A stretch of DNA of 64,000 nt from an uncultured Oscillospiraceae bacterium (GTDB taxonomy: Bacteria; Bacillota; Clostridia; Oscillospirales; Oscillospiraceae), in contig CANQMW010000014.1 of assembly GCA_947625045.1 (NCBI GenBank), forward strand, positions 1-64,000, in the 5' to 3' direction. Made by a program: the position numbers and the translations under genes. Of this stretch, positions 41,495 through 50,446 are shown piece after piece. How positions within the stretch are numbered: position 1 is the stretch's first letter; the number at the start of each line of letters is the position of its first letter. The notes below the pieces were generated by a model. It did no database searches. It saw nothing but the letters and a program-made list of their open reading frames with translations, and was not told the origin of the DNA.

Positions 41495-42318
41495 ACAACG
41501 GCGTGAAGATGCCCATGGAGGGCTTCGGCGTCTTTCAGGTGCGGGATGCCGATGTGTGCGAGCAGGCCGTGCTGGACGCCATCAGCACCGGCTACCGGCT
41601 CATCGACACCGCCGCGTCCTATGGCAACGAGGAGGCCGTGGGCCGGGCCATCCAAAAGTCCGGCGTGTGCCGGTGCGACCTGTTCGTGACGACGAAGCTC
41701 TGGGTGGCGGACGCCAGCTACGAGGGGGCCAGGCGGGCCTTTGAGACAAGCCTGCAAAAGCTGGGACTGGACTACCTGGACCTGTACCTCATCCACCAGC
41801 CCATGGGGGACTACATCGGCGCGTACCGGGCCATGGAGGAGCTTTACAAAGAGGGCCGGGTCCGGGCCATCGGGATGTGCAACTGCTATCCCCATGTGCT
41901 GGCGGACATCTGTGAGACGGTGGAGGTGACGCCCGCCGTGAACCAGGTGGAGCTGCACCCCTTCTTCCAGCAGGCCAAGTCTCTGGAACTGATGAAGGAA
42001 TATGAGGTCCAGCCGGAGGCGTGGGCCCCCTTCGCGGAGGGCAGGCACGGCCTGTTCACAAATCCTGTGCTGGCGGAGATAGGCAGAAAGTACGGCAAGA
42101 GCGCCGCACAGGTGGCCCTGCGGTGGAACACCCAGCGGGGCGTGGTGGTGATCCCCAAGTCCACCCACCGGGAGCGGATGGCGCAGAATCTGGACATCTG
42201 GGACTTCACCTTGACCGACGAGGAGATGGCCTCCATCGCGCCCCTGGACATAGGCCACAGCGAGATCGTGGACCACTTCGATGCGAATTTTGTCCGTGCG
42301 CTGCACGGCAGGAAATAA
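41476..42318 (+). CDS. Aldo-keto reductase (2,5-diketogluconate reductase type)
   Basis: The 280-residue TIM-barrel enzyme has the catalytic tetrad: Asp and Tyr in YRLIDTAASYGNEEAVG, Lys in VTTKLWV, and His in YLIHQPMGDY. IPKSTHRERMAQN near the end binds the NADPH phosphate. It reduces aldehydes or ketones. ATG 41476 is read from GGAGGAAAG; the in-frame ATG at 41461 lies on that site. It is followed by a carboxymuconolactone decarboxylase-like gene. Confidence 0.9.
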   Translation: MEYTLLNNGVKMPMEGFGVFQVRDADVCEQAVLDAISTGYRLIDTAASYGNEEAVGRAIQKSGVCRCDLFVTTKLWVADASYEGARRAFETSLQKLGLDYLDLYLIHQPMGDYIGAYRAMEELYKEGRVRAIGMCNCYPHVLADICETVEVTPAVNQVELHPFFQQAKSLELMKEYEVQPEAWAPFAEGRHGLFTNPVLAEIGRKYGKSAAQVALRWNTQRGVVVIPKSTHRERMAQNLDIWDFTLTDEEMASIAPLDIGHSEIVDHFDANFVRALHGRK

Positions 42319-42331
42319 GGAGGATTTAACG

Positions 42332-42658
42332 ATGGCAAAGAAACAGACGGCGGGACATGACCGGCTGGGCGAGTTTGCGCCCCAGTTCGCCCACTACAAC
42401 GACGACGTGCTGTTCGGCGAGGTCTGGGCGCGGGAGGATGAGCTGTCCGCCCACGACAGGAGCATGATCACCATCGCGGCGCTGATGAGCGGCGGCAACT
42501 TTGAGCAGCTCCGCTCCCACATCGCCCTGGGGAAAGAACATGGCATCACCCAGGATGAGATACGCGAGATCCTCACCCACCTGGCGTTTTACTGCGGCTG
42601 GCCCAAGGCGTGGAGCGCCTTCAACATCGCCAAGGAAATTTACGGAATGGAGAGGTAA
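42332..42658 (+). CDS. Carboxymuconolactone decarboxylase-family protein
   Basis: The 108-residue, all-helical protein contains [37 protein letters not shown] split over the conserved CMD core, then [16 protein letters not shown]. The usual C-x-x-C of AhpD peroxidase relatives is absent; only one Cys is present. It may be a hydroxyacyl or lactone enzyme or a small redox partner. AAGGAGG precedes ATG 42332. It is nested between an AKR and a flavodoxin, a common arrangement in Clostridia. Confidence 0.85.
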   Translation: MAKKQTAGHDRLGEFAPQFAHYNDDVLFGEVWAREDELSAHDRSMITIAALMSGGNFEQLRSHIALGKEHGITQDEIREILTHLAFYCGWPKAWSAFNIAKEIYGMER

Positions 42659-42663
42659 ATATC

Positions 42664-43137
42664 ATGAGCAAGAAACTGGTAGCGTATTTTTCCGCCAGCG
42701 GCACGACGGCGAAGCTGGCCAAGGACCTGGCGGTCGCCGTGGACGCCGACCTCTATGAGATCAAGCCGGCTGTCCCCTATACCAAGGCGGACCTGAACTG
42801 GATGGACAGTAAGGCCCGCAGCACCGTGGAGATGAAGGACAAGTCCTCCCGCCCGGCCATCGCGGACCGGGACGCCCATGCGGAGGACTACGACGTGATC
42901 TTCGTGGGCTTCCCCATCTGGTGGTATGTGGCCCCCACCATCATCAACACGTTTCTGGAGAGCTACGACTTCTCCGGCAAAAAAGTGGTGCTGTTCGCTA
43001 CCTCCGGCAGCAGCGGCTTCGGCCAGACGGTGCAGGGCCTCACCGGCAGCGTGGACGCCTCCTGCCAGATCATCGAGGGCAAGGTGAACGCCTCCGCCGC
43101 GGAGATAGCTTCCTGGGCCCAGGCCATGGGGCTGTAA
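42664..43137 (+). CDS. Flavodoxin (cytoplasmic)
   Basis: The 157-residue protein begins [21 protein letters not shown], with the FMN phosphate loop SASGTT. It has [19 protein letters not shown] and [14 protein letters not shown], as in the Flavodoxin_4 group. It lacks a signal peptide, unlike the three exported flavodoxins in this island. It probably supplies electrons to the neighbouring enzymes. Its ATG (42664) lies 5 bases after the previous stop. Confidence 0.88.
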   Translation: MSKKLVAYFSASGTTAKLAKDLAVAVDADLYEIKPAVPYTKADLNWMDSKARSTVEMKDKSSRPAIADRDAHAEDYDVIFVGFPIWWYVAPTIINTFLESYDFSGKKVVLFATSGSSGFGQTVQGLTGSVDASCQIIEGKVNASAAEIASWAQAMGL

Positions 43138-43151
43138 GGGAGGTTAGAATC

Positions 43152-43514
43152 ATGAAAGAGAAAGTTTTGAAGGCGTCCGAGCAGTTCTGGACCGCTATGG
43201 AGGCGGCGGACGAGGCCGGGATGCGGGCCGTGGCGGACCCTGCGTGCAACTTCGTCCACATCGGCGTCACCTGCAAGCTGGACCAGGAGATCAAGTTCTA
43301 TACCGACGGACTGTTCCAGCCCACAGAGATCAAATTCAACGGGAAAACGGCGGACATCTACGGCGACACCGCCGTGGTGCTCACCGACTGCAACTATGGC
43401 CTGCTGCTGGACGGCAAGCCCACCACCCATCACTTTGCCGTGACGGAGGTCTATGCCAGACGGGGCGAGGACTGGAAGCTGGTCACGTTCACCTTCACCG
43501 CGCTGGTCTACTGA
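43152..43514 (+). CDS. NTF2-like (DUF4440-type) protein
   Basis: The 120-residue protein has a cone-shaped NTF2 fold pattern: FWTAMEAADEAGMRAVADPACNFVHIGVT, then IYGDTAVVLTDCNYGLLLDG and VTEVYARRGEDWKLVTFTFTAL. Such proteins are small hydrolases, isomerases or binding proteins. GGGAGG lies 9 bases before the ATG. It is part of the promoter D operon; its role is not known. Confidence 0.8.
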   Translation: MKEKVLKASEQFWTAMEAADEAGMRAVADPACNFVHIGVTCKLDQEIKFYTDGLFQPTEIKFNGKTADIYGDTAVVLTDCNYGLLLDGKPTTHHFAVTEVYARRGEDWKLVTFTFTALVY

Positions 43515-43523
43515 GGCGGCACG

Positions 43524-44567
43524 ATGAAATGGATCACGGGACTGCTGGCGGCGCTGGCCGTCATGCTGCTGGGCGGGTGCGCCCAGGCGGCGGAGGAAGG
43601 AGAGACGGATATGTCTGCCACCCATGAATCGGAGGTACGGGAGGGCGTGCCGGAGCCCAGCTATTATGACGAGGCTCTGGGCGCGGATTACGACACCGGC
43701 ACAGGCTGGTCCTTCGAGATGATGAACAAAAAGCCCCCGCTGCCCGCCGGGAACGACACGGTGCTGAACACCCCGGCGGACCCGTCCGGAGTGCAGGTGC
43801 TCTATCTCTGGGAGGAGGGCAAGGCCCCGGCCCGCACGTCGTTCACCCCGAATATGACCGGCTACTATGACGAGTGGGACTTCCGGCCCTATGTGACGGC
43901 GCTGCCCATCCCGGAGGGCATGGAGCCCAAGGGCGCGGTGGTGCTTCTGGCGGGCGGAGCCTATCAGTTCCGGGGCGACTACACCGACACCCTTCCCACG
44001 GCGCTGCACCTGCGGGCGCTGGGATTTTACACCTTCATCGTGGACTACCGGCTGCGGCCCTATGACCAGGAGGAGGGTGCGCTGGACGTGGCCCGCGCGG
44101 TGCGGTTCATCCGCAAAAACGCGGACACATACGGCATCGACCCGGACGCCATCGCCGTCATGGGCTACTCTGCCGGGGCCATCCAGGCGGGCGAGTTTTT
44201 CATGCACTACGACGAGGACGTGACCGGTGACGCGCTGGATGCGGACTATGAGCCGGATGAACTGGACGCCATCCCCGCCCACGCCTCCGCCTGCGGGATG
44301 ATCTACGGGTTTTATGGGCGGCTGAGCGTGGGGAACATGGACCCGGCGTGGCTGGCGGAGGGCAATTTGCCGCCCACATTCTACTGCTACGGCACCGAGG
44401 ACCCCTTTTACCGGCAGTTCCAGCAGCAGCATGACGTGATCGTGGGCATGGGCATCCCCACCAAGCGGATCGTGCTCCAGGACTGGCCCCACGGCTTCGG
44501 CGGTGACGGCGGCTGGGTAGAAGATTACGCCCAGTGGCTCACGCGGGTGTTCAGCGGGACATTTTGA
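43524..44567 (+). CDS. Exported alpha/beta hydrolase lipoprotein
   Basis: The 347-residue protein has a lipoprotein signal ending in MLLGGC (Cys about residue 18). The hydrolase domain has VVLLAGGAYQFRGD (oxyanion region), the nucleophile elbow VMGYSAGAIQ, and a late LQDWPHGFGG histidine. It resembles acetyl-xylan or carboxyl esterases. It is one of several exported hydrolases in the island (31944, 52120, 52940), pointing to ester substrates outside the cell. The start lies 9 bases after the previous stop with only a weak GGCGG site. Confidence 0.78.
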   Translation: MKWITGLLAALAVMLLGGCAQAAEEGETDMSATHESEVREGVPEPSYYDEALGADYDTGTGWSFEMMNKKPPLPAGNDTVLNTPADPSGVQVLYLWEEGKAPARTSFTPNMTGYYDEWDFRPYVTALPIPEGMEPKGAVVLLAGGAYQFRGDYTDTLPTALHLRALGFYTFIVDYRLRPYDQEEGALDVARAVRFIRKNADTYGIDPDAIAVMGYSAGAIQAGEFFMHYDEDVTGDALDADYEPDELDAIPAHASACGMIYGFYGRLSVGNMDPAWLAEGNLPPTFYCYGTEDPFYRQFQQQHDVIVGMGIPTKRIVLQDWPHGFGGDGGWVEDYAQWLTRVFSGTF

Positions 44568-44584
44568 GGATGGGAGAGATCGAA

Positions 44585-45574
44585 ATGGAAAAGAGACGGC
44601 TTGGAAACAGCGAACTTGTGGTGAATCCCGTGGGGCTGGGCTGCATGGGCTTCAGTCACGCCTCCGGCGACCCTATGGAAAAGACCGCCGCGGTCCGGAC
44701 GCTGCGAGAGGCATTTGACATCGGCTATGACTTTTACGATACGGCGGAGGCTTACACGGGCGTCTACCCGGACGGCTCCATCTCCTACAACGAGGAGCTG
44801 GTAGGCGAGGCCATCCACGGCATCCGGGACAAGGTGGTGCTGGTGACGAAGATGGGCGTCAGCCATAATCCAGACCGCTCCCTGCGGCTGGACAGCAGCC
44901 CGGCGACCATTCGGAAAAGCGTGGAGAGAAGTCTGAAAAAGCTGAACACTGACCACATCGACCTATACTTCCAGCACCGCATCGACCCCAAAATGGAGCC
45001 GGAGATGGTGGCAGAGACCATGGGCGAACTGATCCGGGAGGGCAAGATCCGCGCCTGGGGCATCTCCGAGACCACAGAGGAGTATCTGCGCCGGGCCCAT
45101 GCGGTGTGCCCGGTGACGGCCATTGAAAACCGCTACTCCATGATGGCCCGGTGGCATGAAAACCTCTTTTCCGTGTGCGAGGAACTGAATGTAGCGTATA
45201 TCGCTTTTTCTCCTATGGCCAACGGCTTTCTCACGGGCAAATACACGCCCGACACGAAATTCGAGGGTGCCCAGGATTACCGCCCCGGTATGCCCCAATA
45301 CACCAAAGAGGGCTATGCGAAGGCGAAGGGCCTGCTGGAACTGCTCACCGACCTGGCGGCAAAGAAAAACGCCACCATGGGCCAGCTCTCTCTGGCCTGG
45401 ATGATCAACAAAAAGCCCTACATCGTTCCCATTCCCGGTTCCAGAAAACCGGACCGGCTGCGGGAGAACTTTGCGTCGGCCAATATCATTCTGACGAAGG
45501 ACGAGATCGCCGCCATTGACGCCGCCCTGGACACCATGAGCTTTGACGTGTTCGGCGGCCACAGCGGAAAGTAA
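44585..45574 (+). CDS. Aldo-keto reductase (YajO/AKR13-type)
   Basis: The 329-residue protein starts MEKRRLGNSELVVNPVGLGCMGFS, typical of the group acting on larger aldehydes. The tetrad residues are in YDFYDTAEAYTG, LVTKMG and YFQHRID. ENRYSMMAR and IPIPGSRKPDRLREN bind the cofactor; the latter favours NADPH. ATG 44585 has GGGAGAG upstream; ATG 44570 is possible. It lies between two hydrolase genes. Confidence 0.9.
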   Translation: MEKRRLGNSELVVNPVGLGCMGFSHASGDPMEKTAAVRTLREAFDIGYDFYDTAEAYTGVYPDGSISYNEELVGEAIHGIRDKVVLVTKMGVSHNPDRSLRLDSSPATIRKSVERSLKKLNTDHIDLYFQHRIDPKMEPEMVAETMGELIREGKIRAWGISETTEEYLRRAHAVCPVTAIENRYSMMARWHENLFSVCEELNVAYIAFSPMANGFLTGKYTPDTKFEGAQDYRPGMPQYTKEGYAKAKGLLELLTDLAAKKNATMGQLSLAWMINKKPYIVPIPGSRKPDRLRENFASANIILTKDEIAAIDAALDTMSFDVFGGHSGK

Positions 45575-45609
45575 AGAAAAAATCAATGATGAAACAAGGA
45601 GGAAATAAC

Positions 45610-46482
45610 ATGGACGCGCAAAAGGTCGTATTTATGAACAAAGCTCTGGATCTTCGCCTGGCCGGGATCCTCTATATTCCGGAGGCGTTTGATCTGAGCA
45701 AGAACTATCCCGCTGTCGTGGTGACCGGCCCGATGCTCTCCGTAAAGGAGCAGGCGCAGTCGGTCTATGCCAGGAAGCTGACGGAGGCAGGTTATGTGAC
45801 GCTGGTATTTGACGGCGCTTATTTTGGCGAGAGCGAGGGTACGCCGCGGGGACAGGAGCTTCCCGACGTGAAGGAAAGCGACATTGAGGGCGCGGTGGAC
45901 TATCTTTGCAGTCTGCCCTATGTGGATAAGGAAAGGATCGGCGGTCTCGGCATCTGCGGCTCAGGGTCGTATATGTCTGTTGCCGGCGTAAAGGAGCCCA
46001 GACTGAAAGCCATCACCGCTATCGTTCCCGCTATTGCGGACATTTCCACTTCTCCGATGATGGGCTTTTTCAAGCCGGAGGCGGAGGTCCTTGCGGCGAA
46101 AGAAGCCTATGACAAAGGCGAGGGCGAGCTGATGTACCTGAATTTCATGCCCAGGGCTTTTGAAGAGGGCGCGGCCTATTACTATTCCTTCCGCGGCACA
46201 CATCCCCGTTGGTCCAATCAGGTCGTTGCCTGGAGCCAGCTGGAACTGGTGAAATATAATGTGCCGAACATTATGAAGGACATGACAAAGCCGTATTGCG
46301 TGATCTCCGGGGAGAACGCATGGTCAAAGCCGTCCTCTGAGGATGTGTTCAACGCTGTACCGCACAGCAACAAGCAGATGCATGTGATCCCGGAGGCGGG
46401 TCACTTCGATATGTACGATCTGGCGCCTTTTGTTTCCGAGGCGTTTGACTATATCCTGCCGTTCTTTGATAAGTACCTGTAA
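45610..46482 (+). CDS. Dienelactone-hydrolase-like alpha/beta hydrolase
   Basis: The 290-residue cytoplasmic protein has the nucleophile elbow GGLGICGSGSY, in which a Cys replaces the usual Ser, as in dienelactone hydrolase. The acid/base end is VIPEAGHFDMYDL. VYARKLTEAGYVTLVFDGAYFGESEG matches the YcjY/DlhH group. Its codons look less G/C-rich than those of neighbours, which may indicate separate acquisition. AAGGAGG precedes ATG 45610. Confidence 0.8.
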   Translation: MDAQKVVFMNKALDLRLAGILYIPEAFDLSKNYPAVVVTGPMLSVKEQAQSVYARKLTEAGYVTLVFDGAYFGESEGTPRGQELPDVKESDIEGAVDYLCSLPYVDKERIGGLGICGSGSYMSVAGVKEPRLKAITAIVPAIADISTSPMMGFFKPEAEVLAAKEAYDKGEGELMYLNFMPRAFEEGAAYYYSFRGTHPRWSNQVVAWSQLELVKYNVPNIMKDMTKPYCVISGENAWSKPSSEDVFNAVPHSNKQMHVIPEAGHFDMYDLAPFVSEAFDYILPFFDKYL

Positions 46483-46531
46483 GGACAAGTCCTGGCCCCG
46501 GAGTACGGAGCGTATTAAGGAGGAGAAAACC

Positions 46532-47692
46532 ATGAACGATTTTGTGTATTCCTATCCCACCAAGGTCTACTTTGGCGTCGGTGCGGCGGCGAAGCACTTG
46601 CCCGGCGAGCTTGCGAAGGTGGGCAGGACCGTCCTGCTGGCCTACGGCGGCGGGTCTGTGAAGCGAAACGGCGTCTATGACGAGATCCACGGCATCCTGG
46701 AGTCCGCCGGCAAGACCGTGGTTGACTTTCCCGGCGTCATGCCCAACCCCACCTACGCCAAGGTCCAGGAGGGCGCGGCCCTCTGCCGGGAGCGGGGCGT
46801 GGACTTCATCCTGGCGGTGGGCGGTGGGTCCGTCTTTGACTGCTGCAAGGTCATCGCCGCCCAGGCCATGACCGACAAGGACATCTGGGAGCTGGAGTAT
46901 ACCGACCACGGCACACCCACCGCCTTTCTGCCCATGGGCGCGGTGGTGACGGCCTCCGGCACCGGCGCGGAGATGAACAACGGCGCGGTCATCACCAACG
47001 AGGAAAAGAAGATCAAGGGCGCGATCTGGGGCGCGTCGGCCTCCTTTGCCATCCTGGACCCCACATACACCCTGAGCCTGCCCATGAAGCAGGTGATCTC
47101 CGGGGCCTTCGACACCCTGAGCCACTGCATGGAGACCTATTTCGGCATGCCCGGCGCGGACAACCTCTCCGACAGGATGAACGAGGCCGTCATGGTCAGC
47201 GTCATCGAAAACATCCGGGTACTCTTGAAGGACGAACTAAACCTGACCGCCCGGAGCGAGCTGGAGTGGGCCTCGGCCATGGCGGAGAACGGCATTTTGA
47301 AGATCGGCAAGGTCACGGACTTCCAGGGCCACCAGATCGAGCACCAGCTTGGGGCCTACACCGACTGCAACCACGGATGCGGCCTGGCCGTGATCCATCC
47401 GGCTTTGTACCGGCATATGTATAAAGAAGCTCCGGCCCGCTTTGCCCGGTTCGCCCAGGTGGTATGGGGCGTGGACCCGACCGGCAGGACGGAGAAGGAG
47501 ACGGCTCTCGCGGGCATTGACGCGCTGGCGGCGTTCATCAAGGAGATCGGCCTGCCCACCACCTTCACGGAGATGGGCATCACGGACGAGAGCGTCCTCC
47601 GGGCCACGGCGGACACCTGCAACCTCACGGCGGGCTGCTGCAAGAAGTTCGACCGGGAGGAGATATTCCAGCTTTTGAAGGAGTGTCTGTAA
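46532..47692 (+). CDS. Iron-containing alcohol dehydrogenase (butanol dehydrogenase type)
   Basis: The 386-residue protein has the group III dehydrogenase pattern: VLLAYGGGSVKRNGVYD, then FILAVGGGSVFDCCKVIAA for NAD(P)H, and the metal-binding histidines in HQIEHQLGAYTDCNHGCGLAVIHP (split here by the usual spacing). It reduces aldehydes such as butyraldehyde with NAD(P)H. AAGGAGGAG precedes ATG 46532. It is followed by an AKR with a ferredoxin-like tail. Confidence 0.92.
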   Translation: MNDFVYSYPTKVYFGVGAAAKHLPGELAKVGRTVLLAYGGGSVKRNGVYDEIHGILESAGKTVVDFPGVMPNPTYAKVQEGAALCRERGVDFILAVGGGSVFDCCKVIAAQAMTDKDIWELEYTDHGTPTAFLPMGAVVTASGTGAEMNNGAVITNEEKKIKGAIWGASASFAILDPTYTLSLPMKQVISGAFDTLSHCMETYFGMPGADNLSDRMNEAVMVSVIENIRVLLKDELNLTARSELEWASAMAENGILKIGKVTDFQGHQIEHQLGAYTDCNHGCGLAVIHPALYRHMYKEAPARFARFAQVVWGVDPTGRTEKETALAGIDALAAFIKEIGLPTTFTEMGITDESVLRATADTCNLTAGCCKKFDREEIFQLLKECL

Positions 47693-47715
47693 AAATATAA
47701 AAGGAGGATCAGCGG

Positions 47716-48834
47716 ATGAACCGCTTTTACCCTGAGATCAAAAAGAACTTCGGCTTTGGCTGTATGCGCCTGCCCCTGAAGGACGGCGTTGTGGACACAG
47801 GGCTGTTCAGCCAGATGGTGGACGCCTTTCTGGATGCGGGCTTCAACTATTTTGACACAGCTCATGGCTATGTGAATCAACTGAGTGAGCCTGCGCTAAA
47901 AACCTGCCTTACCAGCCGCTATCCACGGGACCGGTACATACTGACCGACAAGCTGACCAACTTCTTCTTCAAAAAGCAGGAGGACATCCGGCCCCTGTTT
48001 GAAAGCCAGCTGGCCGCCTGCGGGGTGGACTATTTCGACTTCTACCTGATGCACGCCCAGGGGGCGGCGAATTTCGCCTTTTTCAAGAGCTGCCGGGCCT
48101 ATGAGACAGCGCTGGAGCTGAAGGAGGAGGGAAAATTCCGGCATTTCGGCATCTCCTTCCACGACACGGCGGACGTACTGGAACAGATATTGACCGAGTA
48201 CCCCCAGATCGAGGTGGTGCAGATGCAGCTGAACTACGCCGACTGGGAGGACCCGGCGGTGCAGAGCCGCAAGTGCTATGAGGTCTGCGAAAAGTACGGA
48301 AAGCCCGTGATCGTCATGGAGCCGGTGAAGGGCGGCAACCTGGCCCAGCTTCCCGACGACGCCAGAGCCGTGCTGGATGCGCTTCATGGCGGCAGCCCGG
48401 CCAGCTACGCCATCCGATTCGCCGCCAGCCAGCCAAATGTGATGATGGTGCTCTCCGGCATGGGCGATATGGACATGGTTCGGGACAATATCGCCGCCAT
48501 GAAGGACTTTAAGCCCCTGGACGAGACGGAGCTGGCCGCAGTGATGCAGGTGCGGGACATCTTCCGCAGCAAGCACCTGATCGAGTGCACCGCCTGCCGG
48601 TACTGCACCGCGGACTGCCCCAGGCATATCTCCATCCCGGACCTGTTCGCCTGCCTGAACGCCAAGCGGGTGTTCCACAACTGGAACACGGATTATTACT
48701 ACAACAACGTCTATACCACCGCCAACGGCAAAGCCTCTGCGTGCATCAAGTGCGGCAGGTGCGAGAAAGCCTGCCCCCAGCATTTGCCCATCCGGGAACT
48801 GCTGCAGGACGTGGCGGCGGAGTTTGAAAAGTGA
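47716..48834 (+). CDS. Aldo-keto reductase with C-terminal [4Fe-4S] domain
   Basis: The 372-residue protein has an AKR barrel (about 1-270; FNYFDTAHGYVN, LTDKL, LMHAQG, then VMEPVKGG and VLSGMGDMD). An iron-sulfur tail follows with CTACRYCTADCPRH and CIKCGRCEKACPQH, enough for two [4Fe-4S] clusters. This suggests electron supply from ferredoxin or flavodoxin instead of, or in addition to, NADPH. A flavodoxin gene follows 8 bases downstream. AAAGGAGG precedes the ATG. Confidence 0.92.
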   Translation: MNRFYPEIKKNFGFGCMRLPLKDGVVDTGLFSQMVDAFLDAGFNYFDTAHGYVNQLSEPALKTCLTSRYPRDRYILTDKLTNFFFKKQEDIRPLFESQLAACGVDYFDFYLMHAQGAANFAFFKSCRAYETALELKEEGKFRHFGISFHDTADVLEQILTEYPQIEVVQMQLNYADWEDPAVQSRKCYEVCEKYGKPVIVMEPVKGGNLAQLPDDARAVLDALHGGSPASYAIRFAASQPNVMMVLSGMGDMDMVRDNIAAMKDFKPLDETELAAVMQVRDIFRSKHLIECTACRYCTADCPRHISIPDLFACLNAKRVFHNWNTDYYYNNVYTTANGKASACIKCGRCEKACPQHLPIRELLQDVAAEFEK

Positions 48835-48842
48835 GGGAGAGT

Positions 48843-49361
48843 ATGGGTAAGAATTTGATCATCTATTATTCCCGCAAGGGGGAGAACTACTTCAACGGGT
48901 CCATCCGCTCCATCCCCAAGGGCAACACGGAGATCGTGGCCGAATACATCCAGAAGGCTGTGGGCGGCGATCTCTTTGAGATCGAGACCGTGCGGGAATA
49001 TAGCGCCGACTATATGACCTGCACCCGCGAGGCCCAGGACGAACTGCGCGCCCACGCCAGACCGGAGCTGAAACGGTATCTGGACAGCCTGGACGGATAT
49101 GACAACGTGTTCGTCTGCGGCCCCTGCTGGTGGGGCACCTTCCCCATGGCGGTGTTCACCCAGCTTGAGCGGCTGGATTGGGCGGGAAAGCGCGTTATGG
49201 CCGTTATGACCCATGAGGGCAGCGGGCTGGGAAGCTGTGAGCGGGACCTGAAAAAGACCTGTGCCGGGGCTACCTTCGGCAAGGGTCTGGCCGTTCACGG
49301 TGCGGACGCCGCCCAGTCTGAGACTACTGTGTCCGGCTGGGCAAAGAAAGCGTCGATTTGA
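48843..49361 (+). CDS. Flavodoxin (cytoplasmic)
   Basis: The 172-residue protein starts GKNLIIYYSRKGENYFNGS, an extended variant of the FMN loop region, with CGPCWWGTFPMAVFTQLE and THEGSGLGSCERDLK. No signal peptide is present. It lies directly after the Fe-S aldo-keto reductase, its likely partner. ATG 48843 follows GAGGGAG. It ends the promoter D operon. Confidence 0.88.
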   Translation: MGKNLIIYYSRKGENYFNGSIRSIPKGNTEIVAEYIQKAVGGDLFEIETVREYSADYMTCTREAQDELRAHARPELKRYLDSLDGYDNVFVCGPCWWGTFPMAVFTQLERLDWAGKRVMAVMTHEGSGLGSCERDLKKTCAGATFGKGLAVHGADAAQSETTVSGWAKKASI

Positions 49362-49384
49362 AGCCGCGCATGTGACGGGTCCGC

Positions 49385-49447
49385 ACCCGGAGGTATAAAC
49401 CTTATAACATTTCGAGACTTCTGTTTTCCGCTCTGGGCCGGTACAAT
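49385..49447 (+). promoter_or_regulatory. Shared island promoter C
   Basis: ACC-CGGA-GGTATA at 49385-49397, GACTTCT at 49416-49422 and TACAAT at 49442-49447 keep the exact spacings of promoters A, B and D. It serves the aldo-keto reductase at 49483. Confidence 0.8.
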
Positions 49448-49482
49448 GATACCATCAAATAACGACAAAGGAGCGCGGAACA

Positions 49483-50337
49483 ATGAGCGAGAAGAAAACT
49501 ATTACCCTGAACAACGGCGTGGAGATGCCCCTGGTGGGTATCGGCACCTTTATGATGAGCCCGGACGACGCAGAGGCGGCTGCCCTGAGCGCTCTGCAGA
49601 GCGGCTATCAGCTCATCGACACGGCCAACGCCTACATGAACGAGAAGGCCGTGGGCCGGGCCATGAAACGCTCCGGCCTGCCCCGGAAGGACATCTTCCT
49701 GGAGACCAAGCTCTGGCCCGCCTTCTATGAGCAGGCCGACGCGGTGGAAAAGACCCTGGCCCGGCTGGACACAGACTACATCGACCTTCTGCTGATACAC
49801 CAGCCCGCCGGTAACTATGTGGCCGGCTACCGGCTCATGGAGAAGGCATACAAGGAGGGCAAGGTCCGAGCCATTGGCCTTTCCAACTTCACCGTGGAGC
49901 AGATCAAGGAGATCCTGGCGGTGTGCGAGGTCAAGCCCGCCATCCTCCAGACCGAGGTCCACCCCTACTCTCAGGAGAAGGAGCTGAAAGCGTTTCTGGC
50001 CAAGGAGGGCATCGTCATCCAGGCGTGGTATCCCCTGGGCCACGGGGACAAGGCGCTGCAGGCCGAGCCGGTGTTCACGGACCTGGCCCAGAAGTGCGGA
50101 AAGTCCACCGCCCAGATCATCCTGCGCTGGCACGTCCAGTCCGGGAACATCGTCATCCCCGGCTCCCGGAACCCGGACCACATCCGGGCCAATGCGGACC
50201 TGTTCGACTTCGCCCTGACGGACGGGGAGATGGCCGCCATCGAGCTGGTGAACAAGGACAAGCGGTATTACCACAGCACCCCGGAGATGCTGGCGGGCTA
50301 CGCCTCCATGGTCCCGCCCGTGGACGAACAGAAATAA
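49483..50337 (+). CDS. Aldo-keto reductase (2,5-diketogluconate reductase type)
   Basis: The 284-residue TIM-barrel enzyme has the tetrad in YQLIDTANAYMNEKAVG, LETKLWP and LLIHQPAGNY, and the cofactor segment IPGSRNPDHIRAN. It is similar in type to the enzyme at 41476 but monocistronic, behind promoter C. AAAGGAG lies before the ATG. It ends just before promoter B of the cupin operon. Confidence 0.9.
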   Translation: MSEKKTITLNNGVEMPLVGIGTFMMSPDDAEAAALSALQSGYQLIDTANAYMNEKAVGRAMKRSGLPRKDIFLETKLWPAFYEQADAVEKTLARLDTDYIDLLLIHQPAGNYVAGYRLMEKAYKEGKVRAIGLSNFTVEQIKEILAVCEVKPAILQTEVHPYSQEKELKAFLAKEGIVIQAWYPLGHGDKALQAEPVFTDLAQKCGKSTAQIILRWHVQSGNIVIPGSRNPDHIRANADLFDFALTDGEMAAIELVNKDKRYYHSTPEMLAGYASMVPPVDEQK

Positions 50338-50352
50338 GAGCGCAGAGTATAA

Positions 50353-50415
50353 ACCCAAAGGTATAAACCCACTAACAGATCGAGACTTCTGATGAGGTCT
50401 CGATCATTTTATAAT
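50353..50415 (+). promoter_or_regulatory. Shared island promoter B
   Basis: ACC-CAAA-GGTATA at 50353-50365, GACTTCT at 50384-50390 and TATAAT at 50410-50415. A 20-bp palindrome (GAGACTTC ... GAGGTCTC) lies between. It drives the cupin-flavodoxin-hydrolase operon. Confidence 0.82.
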
Positions 50416-50446
50416 ATGCTTAGGATCAGGAATGAAGGGAAATGGA

